A DNA stretch of 64,000 nucleotides from Chitinophagaceae bacterium UBA2375 (GTDB lineage Bacteria > Bacteroidota > Bacteroidia > Chitinophagales > Chitinophagaceae): contig DDTB01000014.1 of the NCBI GenBank assembly GCA_002343985.1, forward strand, positions 40,229 to 104,228, read 5' to 3'. Shown here piece after piece: positions 1-8,592 of the stretch. A program made the translations under genes and the position numbers. The notes beneath the pieces were generated by a model. That model worked only from the letters and a program-made list of their open reading frames with translations, was not told where the DNA came from and made no database searches. Each line of letters begins with the position of its first letter. Position 1 is the first letter of the stretch.

Positions 1-1
1 C

Positions 2-1333
2 GGGGCCGGACTCGTTGGATCACTGTTATCGATTTACCTCTCCCGCAGGGGCTACCGGGTAAGCATATACGAAAGAAGGCCCGACATGCGCAAAGCCAGC
101 ATCAGTGCCGGCCGCTCAATCAACCTCGCTTTAAGCGACCGCGGCATCAAAGCTTTGGAGGAAGTAGGCATCATGGACGATATCAGGCCAATTGCCATAC
201 CGATGCACGGCCGGTTCATGCATCATATAGATGGCACACATAGTTACCAGCCTTATGGCAAGGAAGGGCAGTTTATCAACTCCGTATCCCGCGGGGAATT
301 AAACAGGAAACTGATGGACCTTGCTGAAAAACATGGCGTAGATATCCATTTCAATCATCGTTGCGACCATGTGAACTGGAATAAGTACGAAATCAGTTTC
401 ACGGATACGGAACAGCAGCGCAGTGTGACCAGCAACCAAGACCTGATTTTCGGAAGTGATGGCGCGTTTTCCGCGGCAAGGCTTTCGCACCAGTTGCAGC
501 ACGACCGTTTTCAATACCAGCAATATTATATCGATTTTGGCTACAAGGAATTGACAATCCCGCCAGGGCCAGGCAACTCCTTCCTCATGGAGAAAAATGC
601 CCTGCACATCTGGCCCAGGGGAAACTACATGCTGATCGCGTTACCCAATACCGACGGCAGTTTCACCTGCACCCTGTTCTTTCCATTTGAAGGCGACCCT
701 TCATTCGCGAGCCTCGATACACCTGAAAAAGCAAGGCAATTTTTCAATGAAACTTTCGCGGACGCGTCGGCGATGATGCCAGACCTGGAGAAGGAATTTG
801 TACAGAATGCCACATCATCACTTGTAACCGTGAAATGTTTTCCATGGATCAGGGGCGACCGTTTCGCGCTGATCGGAGATGCGGCCCATGCCATTGTACC
901 CTTCTTCGGACAAGGCATGAATTGTGGCTTCGAGGATTGCAGCGTGCTGAATGCATTGATGGAAAAACATGCCGACAATTGGTCGGACATACTTCCTGAA
1001 TACCAAACCCTGCGTAAACCTGATGGCGATGCCATTGCCGACCTGGCTTTGAATAATTTCGTAGAGATGCGTGATAAAGTGGCAGACCCCACCTTCCTCC
1101 TGCAAAAGAAAATTGAAGCCAGTTTTAGCATGAAACATCCGGACAAATGGATACCTGCATATGCGCAGGTGACTTTCAGTCCGCACATCCGCTACAGCGA
1201 AGCATTGCGTAATGGAAGCCGGCAGGAAAAAATCATGCAGAAAATCATGGCCATGCCCGATATCGCCAACCGCTGGCAGGATGAACAGGTGGAAAAAATG
1301 ATTTTACAGGAATTACAACAACAACCATCTTAA
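2..1333 (+). CDS. kmo: Kynurenine 3-monooxygenase, 5' end cut by window
   Basis: FAD-dependent aromatic hydroxylase that converts L-kynurenine to 3-hydroxykynurenine with NADPH and O2. The open frame runs in from base 2, where it reads GAGLVGS, the end of the N-terminal Rossmann motif GxGxxG, followed by a typical strand ending in YERRPD; only about ten residues are probably missing. The first in-frame ATG at 86 lies downstream of the Rossmann motif and is not the true start. The second FAD motif GDAAHA followed by PFFGQGMNCGFED is characteristic of KMO rather than other class A hydroxylases. Members often carry a C-terminal membrane-associated region; here the end is a charged helix. A PaiB-type gene follows after 9 bases. 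The enzyme could serve tryptophan breakdown or de novo NAD synthesis through quinolinate; the partner genes are outside the window. Confidence 0.9.
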   Translation, partial: GAGLVGSLLSIYLSRRGYRVSIYERRPDMRKASISAGRSINLALSDRGIKALEEVGIMDDIRPIAIPMHGRFMHHIDGTHSYQPYGKEGQFINSVSRGELNRKLMDLAEKHGVDIHFNHRCDHVNWNKYEISFTDTEQQRSVTSNQDLIFGSDGAFSAARLSHQLQHDRFQYQQYYIDFGYKELTIPPGPGNSFLMEKNALHIWPRGNYMLIALPNTDGSFTCTLFFPFEGDPSFASLDTPEKARQFFNETFADASAMMPDLEKEFVQNATSSLVTVKCFPWIRGDRFALIGDAAHAIVPFFGQGMNCGFEDCSVLNALMEKHADNWSDILPEYQTLRKPDGDAIADLALNNFVEMRDKVADPTFLLQKKIEASFSMKHPDKWIPAYAQVTFSPHIRYSEALRNGSRQEKIMQKIMAMPDIANRWQDEQVEKMILQELQQQPS

Positions 1334-1342
1334 ATAAATCAC

Positions 1343-1963
1343 TTGTACCGGGTTAACCATTTCATGGAAGATGACAGGGATCAGATACTGGCGTTTATGC
1401 AGGCTTATCCGTTCGCCATGATCATGGGCACTGATGCCCGGGGGCGGGTTGTTGCAACCCACCTGCCGCTATTGGTGCATGTTCATGACGATGCCATCAT
1501 CCTGCGCGGGCACCTGATGAAACGCACAGACCATCACGAAGCCTTCCTGTTAAATCCCGATGTATTGGTTGTGTATAACGGGCCCCAGGCTTATATCAGC
1601 GCATCATGGTACACCGAACCAGCCATCGCGAGCACCTGGAACTACATGGCCGTTCATGCCAGGGGCAGGATACAATTCATGAATGATAAAGGCACAATAG
1701 ATGCCATCCGGGAATTGACGGATCAATATGAACCGTTATCAAGTATGGCAGGTTTCAATCAATTATCCGGCGCATACGTCAGCCAACATGTGAAAGCCAT
1801 CGTGGGATTCGATATCCAGATCAACCATCCGGAAGCTGTATTCAAACTCAGCCAAAACTGTGATCAAAAGAGCTATGACAACATCATAACGGAGTTGCAT
1901 AAACGAAATATAGGGCAGGACAAAGCCCTGGCGGAAGAAATGAGCCGAAGGCGGAAAAAATAA
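1343..1963 (+). CDS. PaiB-family FMN-binding protein
   Basis: 206-residue member of the PaiB family (FMN-binding split-barrel fold), named after Bacillus PaiB, which is described as a negative regulator of sporulation and protease genes. The N-terminal signature (MYRVNHF, then HLPLLV) and the central ASWY...STWNYMAVHARG stretch match the family. No ATG precedes the conserved N-terminus, so the start is TTG at 1343; the first ATG is inside the conserved domain. It sits between kmo (9 bases upstream) and pyrF (7 bases downstream), probably one transcript. The regulator label is inherited; the fold is equally consistent with a small flavin enzyme, and its position next to a flavin monooxygenase may be relevant. 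Confidence 0.85.
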   Translation: MYRVNHFMEDDRDQILAFMQAYPFAMIMGTDARGRVVATHLPLLVHVHDDAIILRGHLMKRTDHHEAFLLNPDVLVVYNGPQAYISASWYTEPAIASTWNYMAVHARGRIQFMNDKGTIDAIRELTDQYEPLSSMAGFNQLSGAYVSQHVKAIVGFDIQINHPEAVFKLSQNCDQKSYDNIITELHKRNIGQDKALAEEMSRRRKK

Positions 1964-1970
1964 ACAGCAC

Positions 1971-2780
1971 ATGAACAGATCATCACTGGTACAGCAAATC
2001 CGCGAAAAAAAATCCTATCTCTGTGTAGGGCTTGATACGGATATTGATAAAATACCTGCTCACCTGAGGGAAGACAAAAACGCGATTTTGAATTTTAATA
2101 AAGCCATCATTGACGCGACGCGTGATTATTGCGTGAGTTATAAAATCAATACGGCATTTTATGAAGCTATGGGTGCAAAAGGCTGGGAGATCATGGCTGA
2201 GACAGCAGCCTATATCCCCAGCACACACTTCTCTATAGCCGACGCAAAGCGGGCGGATATAGGAAACACTTCTTCTTATTACGCGCGCGCATTTTTTGAA
2301 GAGCTTGGTTTTGACGCGGTGACCGTAGCGCCATATATGGGTGAAGACAGCCTCTCACCCTTCCTGTCGTATACAAATAAATGGACCATTGTACTGGGGT
2401 TAACGAGCAACCCCGGCGCACGCGATTTTGAATTACAAAAACTGCAACACTCCGGTGAATACCTGTACGAACATGTGATCCGCACGGTAAGCCAATGGGG
2501 GAACCCGGGCAACCTGATGTTTGTGGCAGGCGCCACGCAGGCATCGGAACTGGGCCGTATCCGTAATATCATCCCTGAGAATTTCCTGCTTGTGCCCGGA
2601 GTGGGTTTCCAGGGCGGAAGCCTCAAGGATGTTTCCGAATATGGCATGAATGAGGAATGCGGGCTCCTGGTAAATGCTTCGAGGGCCATCATTTATGCAA
2701 GCAATGATGAAAGGTTCGCGGAAGAAGCCGCCATCATCGCGCAGCAATACCAGGCGGAGATGTCGCTCTATTTCGGATAA
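1971..2780 (+). CDS. pyrF: Orotidine 5'-phosphate decarboxylase
   Basis: Catalyses the last step of UMP synthesis, decarboxylation of OMP. The 269-residue length and the sequence class are those of the longer bacterial PyrF type (as in mycobacteria and Bacteroidota), not the 230-residue E. coli type. The catalytic signature DAKRADIGNT lies at about residues 91-100, with the Lys and two Asp residues of the Asp-Lys-Asp active-site array intact. A phosphate-binding PGVGFQGG loop lies near residue 210. The ATG at 1971 is 7 bases after the PaiB-family stop, so the gene is probably co-transcribed with kmo and that gene. It converges with the GDSL hydrolase gene 9 bases further on. Confidence 0.95.
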   Translation: MNRSSLVQQIREKKSYLCVGLDTDIDKIPAHLREDKNAILNFNKAIIDATRDYCVSYKINTAFYEAMGAKGWEIMAETAAYIPSTHFSIADAKRADIGNTSSYYARAFFEELGFDAVTVAPYMGEDSLSPFLSYTNKWTIVLGLTSNPGARDFELQKLQHSGEYLYEHVIRTVSQWGNPGNLMFVAGATQASELGRIRNIIPENFLLVPGVGFQGGSLKDVSEYGMNEECGLLVNASRAIIYASNDERFAEEAAIIAQQYQAEMSLYFG

Positions 2781-2789
2781 CCGTTAGCG

Positions 2790-3404
2790 TTATTCCTCGT
2801 TTAATTTCTGCGTAATAACTTCAGATATCAATGCCGACCATTGCGCATATTCTTTAGCGGAAGGATGCAATCCATCGGCTGCCAGGAAATCAGGCAAATG
2901 CCCGTTTACCCTTTGTGCAGTGGTGATATCAATAAAATGCACACCCGACTTTCCCGCTTCATGCATGCATACGAGGTTAAATGCGTCGATGTCGGAGGCT
3001 ACTTTTTCCTTGTCCCTGTCAGCCGCGAACGGCGTAACTCCCCAATCCGGTATACTCAGCACAAAAACCCTGTCGAGGTTGTCGGCAGCCAGCCTGATGG
3101 CAAGGTCCAGCAATTGCCTGAATTCCGGGCGGAACGATTCCGGGTCGCGGCCACGGTATTGGTTATTGACACCGATGAGCAATGTCACGGTATCGTATTG
3201 TGTTTGAAACTGGTAGTCCTTCACAGCGGATAGCAACTCATCAGTCGTCCACCCTGTTTTTGCAATAATTTCAGCCGAAGCGAAATCCCTGCCAGGGTTG
3301 GCTTTGCGAAGCGATTGAATGAGTTGGTATGGGAAACTATCGGTAATGGGCAACTGTTCTCCAATGGTATAACTATCGCCCAGGGCCAGGTAGGTATGCA
3401 TCAT
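2790..3404 (-). CDS. SGNH/GDSL-family hydrolase
   Basis: 204-residue esterase/lipase-like hydrolase of the SGNH superfamily. The four blocks are visible: nucleophile Ser in GDSY (S11), Gly in the linker after it, Asn in GVNNQ (N80), and the DGLHPS block with Asp177 and His180. There is no signal peptide, so it is predicted cytoplasmic. Such enzymes deacylate or deacetylate diverse esters and the substrate cannot be read from the sequence. Two adjacent ATG codons (3404 and 3401) could start it. It stands alone on the minus strand between pyrF and the acyl-CoA genes. Confidence 0.85.
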   Translation of the reverse strand: MMHTYLALGDSYTIGEQLPITDSFPYQLIQSLRKANPGRDFASAEIIAKTGWTTDELLSAVKDYQFQTQYDTVTLLIGVNNQYRGRDPESFRPEFRQLLDLAIRLAADNLDRVFVLSIPDWGVTPFAADRDKEKVASDIDAFNLVCMHEAGKSGVHFIDITTAQRVNGHLPDFLAADGLHPSAKEYAQWSALISEVITQKLNEE

Positions 3405-3479
3405 GCCACAAAATAGGAAAAACAGCCATATAACCTAAAAATGCCCTCCACAAATTTATAATGCCCGGGATTTAGACAC

Positions 3480-3487
3480 TATATTTG
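3480..3487 (+). promoter_or_regulatory. Probable -7 promoter box for gcdH
   Basis: TATATTTG matches the Bacteroidota -7 consensus TAnnTTTG. It lies about 90 bases upstream of the glutaryl-CoA dehydrogenase ATG. No good TTG -33 box is seen at the usual spacing, so the call rests on the -7 box alone. Confidence 0.45.
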
Positions 3488-3575
3488 CAGCGCCCGGAAA
3501 AACGATTGCTTGACACCGGGTTTAACGCCGGAATTATTAGGACCGGTTAGTCTATTACCTACAATTGACTTTATT

Positions 3576-4760
3576 ATGGCTGCAAAAACAGACAATTTCC
3601 AATCACCCGATTATTTCCAGGTAGATGAATTACTGACAGAAGAACACAAACTCATTCGCGAGTCTGTGCGCAACTATGTCAAAAAAGAAATTTCCCCGAT
3701 CATTGAAGACTATGCGCAAAAAGCGGAGTTCCCGCAGCACATTGTGAAACAATTGGGCGACCTGGGTTGCTTTGGGCCAACCGTACCGCAGGAATACGGA
3801 GGCGGCGGGCTTGATTATATTTCTTACGGCCTGATGATGCAGGAACTGGAGCGCGGCGACAGCGGCGTGCGTTCGACGGCATCCGTGCAGGGCAGCCTCG
3901 TCATGTTCCCGATTTACCAATATGGCAGCGAAGAGCAAAGGAAAAAATATTTACCTAAGCTGGCCAGCGGCGAATGGCTTGGATGTTTTGGTTTAACGGA
4001 ACCCAATCACGGCAGCGACCCCAGCAGTATGCTCACCAATATTAAGGATGCGGGTGACCATGTGATCCTGAACGGCGCGAAAATGTGGATCAGCAACGCG
4101 CCTTTTTCACAAGTGGCTGTGGTTTGGGCAAAGGATGAACAGGGTGATGTAAGGGGATTGATTGTGGAAAGGGGTATGGAAGGGTTCAGCACACCAACCA
4201 CACATGGCAAGTGGAGCCTGCGTGCAAGCGCCACCGGTGAACTGGTTTTTGACAATGTGAAAGTGCCGAAAGAAAATATCCTTCCGAATGTAAAAGGATT
4301 GAAAGGCCCGTTGGGTTGCCTGACCAAAGCCCGCTATGGCATTGCCTGGGGTGTGATTGGCGCCGCGATGGATTGCTACGACATCGCTTTGCAATACAGT
4401 AAGGAAAGGGTCCAGTTTGGCAAACCTATCGGCGGATTCCAGTTGCAGCAGAAAAAGCTCGCGGAAATGATCACCGAAATCACCAAAGCGCAATTACTGA
4501 ACTGGAGGCTGGGTGTATTGATGAACGAAGGCCGCGTTACCCCGCAACAAGTGAGTATGGCCAAACGCAATTCATGTGAAATCGCTACAAATATCTGCCG
4601 CGATGCCCGCCAGATGCTGGGCGGCATGGGCATTACCGGGGAGTACCCGATCATGCGCCACATGATGAACCTCGAAAGTGTGATCACTTACGAAGGCACA
4701 CACGATATCCATTTGCTGATCACCGGCATGGACATTACAGGTTTTAATGCATTCAAATAA
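3576..4760 (+). CDS. gcdH: Glutaryl-CoA dehydrogenase
   Basis: FAD acyl-CoA dehydrogenase that oxidises and decarboxylates glutaryl-CoA to crotonyl-CoA, the meeting point of lysine and tryptophan breakdown. The protein tracks human GCDH closely: SGVRS with the substrate-selecting arginine (R99), CFGLTEPNHGSDPSS, the SLRASATG block, GCLTKARYGIAWGV, and the catalytic base in TYEGTHDIH (E373). The arginine and the YEGTHDIH block favour glutaryl-CoA over other acyl-CoA substrates. The frame is open to 3510, but the ATG at 3576 gives the 394-residue family length; the 22 residues before it look like leader sequence. The gene is followed 10 bases later by 3-hydroxybutyryl-CoA dehydrogenase, which acts two steps further on after crotonase. 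Confidence 0.93.
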   Translation: MAAKTDNFQSPDYFQVDELLTEEHKLIRESVRNYVKKEISPIIEDYAQKAEFPQHIVKQLGDLGCFGPTVPQEYGGGGLDYISYGLMMQELERGDSGVRSTASVQGSLVMFPIYQYGSEEQRKKYLPKLASGEWLGCFGLTEPNHGSDPSSMLTNIKDAGDHVILNGAKMWISNAPFSQVAVVWAKDEQGDVRGLIVERGMEGFSTPTTHGKWSLRASATGELVFDNVKVPKENILPNVKGLKGPLGCLTKARYGIAWGVIGAAMDCYDIALQYSKERVQFGKPIGGFQLQQKKLAEMITEITKAQLLNWRLGVLMNEGRVTPQQVSMAKRNSCEIATNICRDARQMLGGMGITGEYPIMRHMMNLESVITYEGTHDIHLLITGMDITGFNAFK

Positions 4761-4770
4761 GCAAGCTAAT

Positions 4771-5667
4771 ATGAGCATTCAAAAAGTCAGCGTGATTGGT
4801 GCAGGTACCATGGGAAATGGTATTGCCCATGTATTCGCGCAATCCGGTTACGATGTAACCCTGATTGATGTGAACCCATCACAATTGGAAAGGGCCCTGG
4901 CCAACATCGCGAAAAATATGGACCGCCAGGTCAGCAAGGGAAGCCTGAGCGAATCTGATAAAACCGCCGCGCTTGGCCGCATCGGTACATCAACCAATAT
5001 CATGGAAGGCTCTTCATCGGCCGACCTGGTAGTGGAAGCGGCAACGGAAAATATCGACCTGAAGCTGGAGATATTCCGCCAGATCGATATGGGCGCCCCC
5101 GCACATTGCATCCTGGCCACCAATACATCATCCATCTCCATCACGCGCATCGCTGCATCAACCAAGAGGGCCGGCAAAGTGATTGGCATGCACTTCATGA
5201 ACCCGGTGCCTGTGATGAAACTGGTGGAAGTGATCAATGGCTATTCTACGGAAAAAGTAGTTACCAATACAGTTGTGGAGCTGAGCAAAAAGCTTGGGAA
5301 AATCCCCTGCGAAGTGAATGATTACCCGGGCTTCATCGCCAACCGCATCCTGATGCCCATGATCAATGAAGCCATTTACAGCCTTTATGAAGGCGTTGCG
5401 GGCGTGGAAGAAATCGACAGCATCATGAAACTTGGCATGGCCCACCCCATGGGGCCTTTGCAACTGGCCGACTTTATCGGGCTGGATGTTTGCCTGAGCA
5501 TCATGCGTGTACTGCACGATGGATTGGGTAACCCTAAATATGCGCCATGCCCATTACTGGTTAATATGGTTACCGCCGGAAACCTGGGCGCTAAAAGCAT
5601 GGAAGGGTTTTATACATACACAGCAGGTTCCAAAGACCTGGTTGTGAGCCCACAGTTTAGAAAGTAA
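4771..5667 (+). CDS. hbd: 3-hydroxybutyryl-CoA dehydrogenase
   Basis: NAD(P)-dependent oxidoreductase interconverting 3-hydroxybutyryl-CoA and acetoacetyl-CoA; 298 residues. The N-terminal Rossmann motif VIGAGTMGNGIA is at residues 8-19, followed by the cofactor-selecting Asp after VTLID. Catalytic His141 lies in GMHFMNPVPVMKLVE with the partner Glu153, and the NDYPGFIANR block leads into the helical C-terminal domain. The ATG at 4771 begins right before the Rossmann strand; an in-frame ATG at 4747 overlaps the end of gcdH and would add a non-conserved tail. Together with gcdH it forms most of a glutaryl-CoA to acetoacetyl-CoA route, lacking only the enoyl-CoA hydratase in this window. Confidence 0.92.
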   Translation: MSIQKVSVIGAGTMGNGIAHVFAQSGYDVTLIDVNPSQLERALANIAKNMDRQVSKGSLSESDKTAALGRIGTSTNIMEGSSSADLVVEAATENIDLKLEIFRQIDMGAPAHCILATNTSSISITRIAASTKRAGKVIGMHFMNPVPVMKLVEVINGYSTEKVVTNTVVELSKKLGKIPCEVNDYPGFIANRILMPMINEAIYSLYEGVAGVEEIDSIMKLGMAHPMGPLQLADFIGLDVCLSIMRVLHDGLGNPKYAPCPLLVNMVTAGNLGAKSMEGFYTYTAGSKDLVVSPQFRK

Positions 5668-5690
5668 ATACAATAAAAGAACCATGCATG

Positions 5691-5717
5691 AAAGCAGGCC
5701 GCAATGCCTGCTTTTTT
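5691..5717 (+). terminator. Rho-independent terminator after hbd
   Basis: A perfect 9-base stem (AAAGCAGGC at 5691-5699, GCCTGCTTT at 5706-5714) with a 6-base loop is followed by a run of T. It ends the gcdH-hbd transcript. Confidence 0.85.
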
Positions 5718-5760
5718 TATTTCGGGTATTCGTAACTGTTAGTTTAAAGCGAAGTAAAAA

Positions 5761-6135
5761 CTAATAGCTATGTAATACCTGTAGAAATTGATGCCGGGAT
5801 GAATGACAACCAAATGCACCATTAAGATGACACGCCATCAAATCATCCGGAAAAACAAAATCAGCACTCTTATAAGGCTGAAAACGGGTGATGGGCAATT
5901 GCCATTTGAAAGTACCGGGATATAATTGTTGCAGACCTTCGGAAATGAGTGCATCGTGCCCGTTCATGAAAAAGTCAAATGTTTGCCCTACTGAAGCGCT
6001 GATGCTTCCGCTAACGCCTGTCATTTCAATACCGGCGCTGACAAAACCGGATTGGGCCTTTACATGAATTGTTGTGCAGGATATCATGCCAAACATCAGC
6101 ACGAAAAGTCGGTATGTCGGTAAAAATTTAATCAT
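5761..6135 (-). CDS. Small secreted protein with GQ-repeat module, possibly truncated
   Basis: 124-residue exported protein with an N-terminal hydrophobic signal (cleavage likely after VKAQ). The block SGSISASVGQTFDF...ISEGLQQ resembles a motif common in Bacteroidota secreted proteins (GGtvsySvGQ...GVQQpyei), which is normally followed by a T9SS type A sorting domain. Here the sequence after QQLYPG does not resemble such a domain, and neither alternative frame restores one, so this may be a decayed copy or a shorter variant. Its ATG overlaps the stop codon region of the upstream gene by 8 bases (6128-6135), which implies translational coupling. Function unknown. Confidence 0.6.
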   Translation of the reverse strand: MIKFLPTYRLFVLMFGMISCTTIHVKAQSGFVSAGIEMTGVSGSISASVGQTFDFFMNGHDALISEGLQQLYPGTFKWQLPITRFQPYKSADFVFPDDLMACHLNGAFGCHSSRHQFLQVLHSY

Positions 6136-7792
6136 CCGTTAATTCTGAAAACCTTACCCAATGGGAACCATTCCACATCCTTAACCCGGGCAAATCGGTT
6201 GTTTGATAGATCATCAATCCAGTTGCAGGGTTTTGAATGGCATTGCGTTGCGCTTTTGTCATTCGGGGGATCAGTACGCCCGCACGGGTTGATTGTACAT
6301 CAAGCACGCTGCTGGCATGTGCTTCGTCGGAACCAATGGCCAACTTGTAGCGGAATTTCGCGTTACCGGTATTACCCCTGATCTGAAATGCGCTGTCGGT
6401 GGTATTCCCGCTGAATTTCAGGGTGCGCTCCTGCTGGCCGCCCTGGTAATGGATGCGCCAGCTATGCCCGAGGTTATAATCGGCCAATGTGTATTGTACC
6501 GTACCACCGGTCGCTGTTTGCATAAATGATTCCATAATTCCGGCACCCAGGTTCCTGCTGTTGAGTATGCGGAAATTTCCTGTCGTGTTCACTTGTCCGG
6601 ATACGCCTGTAAAAGAAGATGAACCCACCCCTGTTTGGTTGATTTTTAATGCCGCCATATTGGGATGCTGGATATTCGCCGTGATGGCCGCAGCGTTGGT
6701 GGTACCGCGTGTATCGGATGTGAAAACATTTATTGGTGATGAGAATGTGAAATATGCATTATTCGGATTGTTGTAGCTGTTCAGTCCAAAACTTACGCCA
6801 TTGGTGGTTTGACTGATTTGAAAATTCTCCCTGGTACGACTGTTTGCCAACACAAAAGAGCCGTAGTTAATCCCATTGTAGCGAAGCTGGCTGGAGCTGA
6901 TGCTCATTTGAATTGTATCCGTCGCGCCGCGCAACATATTCCAATTATCAATCTGGCTGTTAAATGTGGCATACCCAGTCAGGTTGTTCACATAATAGGT
7001 CCCCAACCTCCTTGATGCATTGCTGTTGGCCGGTTTGAATTCAGGAGAAACGCCATGAAATTCCGAGTGGCCAATATTGCCCAGTAAATACCATGTTTCA
7101 GTTCGAACACCCCATGTGGCTTCGTTTGGAAAAATGGGTGTATTAAACCCGCCATTATATCCCCATAATAAACCAACCATATTTGGGCGCCCATCCGCAT
7201 TCACACCGGGATAATGCCCGTACCCCTGGGAAAAACCTGCTGCCCTTCCGTTGGTATAACTCGTTCCATAAGCCTTTGGAAAAATGCGCAGGTTATATCT
7301 TGTGTTGATGGTTGATAAGCTGTCTACAAACTCATAGGTTTGGTTTGTCTGGCTGCCAATAGCCATTGTTTGCGCCAGGGATTGATTGGGTGCCGATTTT
7401 GCAGCATATAATGCATACGGCACACTCAATAATTGTTGTGTGCCTGATACCGTGAAATTGCTGCCACCTGTTGGGTCGAGTTCGGTTTTGATAAAATATG
7501 GGCCGGCAGACCAGTCGATTGCCGTGAACTGGCCGGATACCGCCGTCCCCCCTCCTATTTGTACCGTGGCAAGGCCCTGCGCATTGGTAATGGCTGCCTG
7601 GGTTTCTGTGTACACCGCAGTTCCATTGGCAGAACCCTGTAAAATGCTAAACCGAAAACTTACCGGTGCATTTTGCAATAAATTTTGAGCGGCATCACGA
7701 ACAACAGCCTGGTAACTCATCAATTGAGGCGCCTGCGCAAAGACCAAACCGGAAAGCAAAAAAAATAGTATGGTGAAATAAGTTCTCATCAT
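6128..7792 (-). CDS. Secreted protein with Bacteroidota N-terminal module and tail-collar-like end
   Basis: 554-residue exported protein with a signal peptide ending near LVFAQ. The first 140 residues (MSYQAVVRDA...LLQNAPVSFRFSILQG...LLSVPYALYAAKS) are a recurring N-terminal module in Bacteroidota secreted proteins. The middle is beta-rich, Asn/Ser/Thr/Gly-rich and unique. The end, SSVLDVQSTRAGVLIPRMT followed by AQRNAI and a short GLMIYQTTD...MWNGSHW block, is a motif found at the end of many large Bacteroidota proteins that resembles phage tail-collar/fibre termini. I see no T9SS sorting domain. It is probably a surface or extracellular structural protein; the role is unknown. The next gene starts within its stop codon region. 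Confidence 0.75.
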   Translation of the reverse strand: MMRTYFTILFFLLSGLVFAQAPQLMSYQAVVRDAAQNLLQNAPVSFRFSILQGSANGTAVYTETQAAITNAQGLATVQIGGGTAVSGQFTAIDWSAGPYFIKTELDPTGGSNFTVSGTQQLLSVPYALYAAKSAPNQSLAQTMAIGSQTNQTYEFVDSLSTINTRYNLRIFPKAYGTSYTNGRAAGFSQGYGHYPGVNADGRPNMVGLLWGYNGGFNTPIFPNEATWGVRTETWYLLGNIGHSEFHGVSPEFKPANSNASRRLGTYYVNNLTGYATFNSQIDNWNMLRGATDTIQMSISSSQLRYNGINYGSFVLANSRTRENFQISQTTNGVSFGLNSYNNPNNAYFTFSSPINVFTSDTRGTTNAAAITANIQHPNMAALKINQTGVGSSSFTGVSGQVNTTGNFRILNSRNLGAGIMESFMQTATGGTVQYTLADYNLGHSWRIHYQGGQQERTLKFSGNTTDSAFQIRGNTGNAKFRYKLAIGSDEAHASSVLDVQSTRAGVLIPRMTKAQRNAIQNPATGLMIYQTTDLPGLRMWNGSHWVRFSELTDD

Positions 7793-7890
7793 CTGAAACC
7801 ATTTACAGGCAATTTGGAAAGCGGGTAATTACACGGGGATATTGCCTGGCACTGATGCTATGAAGGTACGAATATGCAGGTAAAAACAAG

Positions 7891-7921
7891 TTGTTGCATG
7901 ATATAGTGAAGGATAGTTTTG
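7891..7921 (+). promoter_or_regulatory. Bacteroidota-type promoter for the YdeI-like gene
   Basis: A TTG at 7891-7893 is separated by 20 bases from TAGTTTTG at 7914-7921, matching the Bacteroidota -33/-7 arrangement. The start codon lies 27 bases downstream at 7949. Confidence 0.6.
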
Positions 7922-7948
7922 CTACATTCGGTATACACAAATAACCAT

Positions 7949-8569
7949 ATGGGTAAGAAAATAAAGGAGATTGACGCGTTCATTCAGAAATCAGCCGAGT
8001 TCGCGCAACCCATCCTCATCCACTTGCGAAAACTGGTCCATGACTATTGCCCGGAAGTGGAAGAAAAAATCAAATGGGGCATGCCACATTTTGAATACAA
8101 ATCCGAAACGCTTTGTTATATGTCGGCTTTTAAAAAACACTGCGCCTTCGGATTTTACAAAGCCCCCCTGATGAAAGACCCCGTTTTGATGAATGAAGCA
8201 AAAGCGGAAACCGCGATGGGCCATCTTGGGCGCATCAGTTCGTTGAAGGACCTGCCTTCAGACAGCAAAATGACATCATGGATCAAGGAAGCCATGGCCC
8301 TGACGGATAAAGGCGTTAAGCTTCCTCTACGGAAAAAAACAGATACGACAAGCATTGAAATCCCGGAAGCATTTCAAAAAGCCCTGCAAAAAAACAGAAC
8401 GGCAAAAGCGAATTTTGAAAAAATGCCCCCTTCGCATAAAAGAGAATATATAGGCTGGATAACGGAAGCGAAAACGGAACCAACGCGGGAGAAAAGAATA
8501 TCAACAAGCATTGAATGGCTATCTGAGAACAAATCCAGGAACTGGAAATACGAAAAAAAGCAACGGTAA
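7949..8569 (+). CDS. YdeI/OmpD-associated family protein (DUF1801)
   Basis: 206-residue cytoplasmic protein. The N-terminal half is a DUF1801 domain (KIKWGMPHFEY and CHMSAF-like block around residues 40-70), and the C-terminal half carries the YdeI/OmpD-associated motif (HKREYIGWI...EKRISTSIEWL...RNWKY). The family is small and poorly characterised; some members are linked to bacteriocin resistance or stress. The ATG at 7949 begins MGKKIKEID; ten further in-frame residues upstream begin with a TTG and are not conserved. The gene converges with the YjbR-family gene. Specific function unknown. Confidence 0.82.
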   Translation: MGKKIKEIDAFIQKSAEFAQPILIHLRKLVHDYCPEVEEKIKWGMPHFEYKSETLCYMSAFKKHCAFGFYKAPLMKDPVLMNEAKAETAMGHLGRISSLKDLPSDSKMTSWIKEAMALTDKGVKLPLRKKTDTTSIEIPEAFQKALQKNRTAKANFEKMPPSHKREYIGWITEAKTEPTREKRISTSIEWLSENKSRNWKYEKKQR

Positions 8570-8571
8570 AG

Positions 8572-8592
8572 AATAGACGAAATCTATTTTTT
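8572..8592 (+). terminator. Weak terminator-like hairpin between convergent genes
   Basis: AATAGA (8572-8577) pairs with TCTATT (8583-8588) across a 5-base loop and runs into six T. The stem is short and AT-rich, and it overlaps the stop codon of the convergent YjbR-family gene. Confidence 0.35.

Noticed and set aside
625..1188. Long open frame on the minus strand inside the kmo gene
   Set aside because: It has no recognisable domains and lies fully antisense to a well-conserved flavoprotein; it is a composition shadow.
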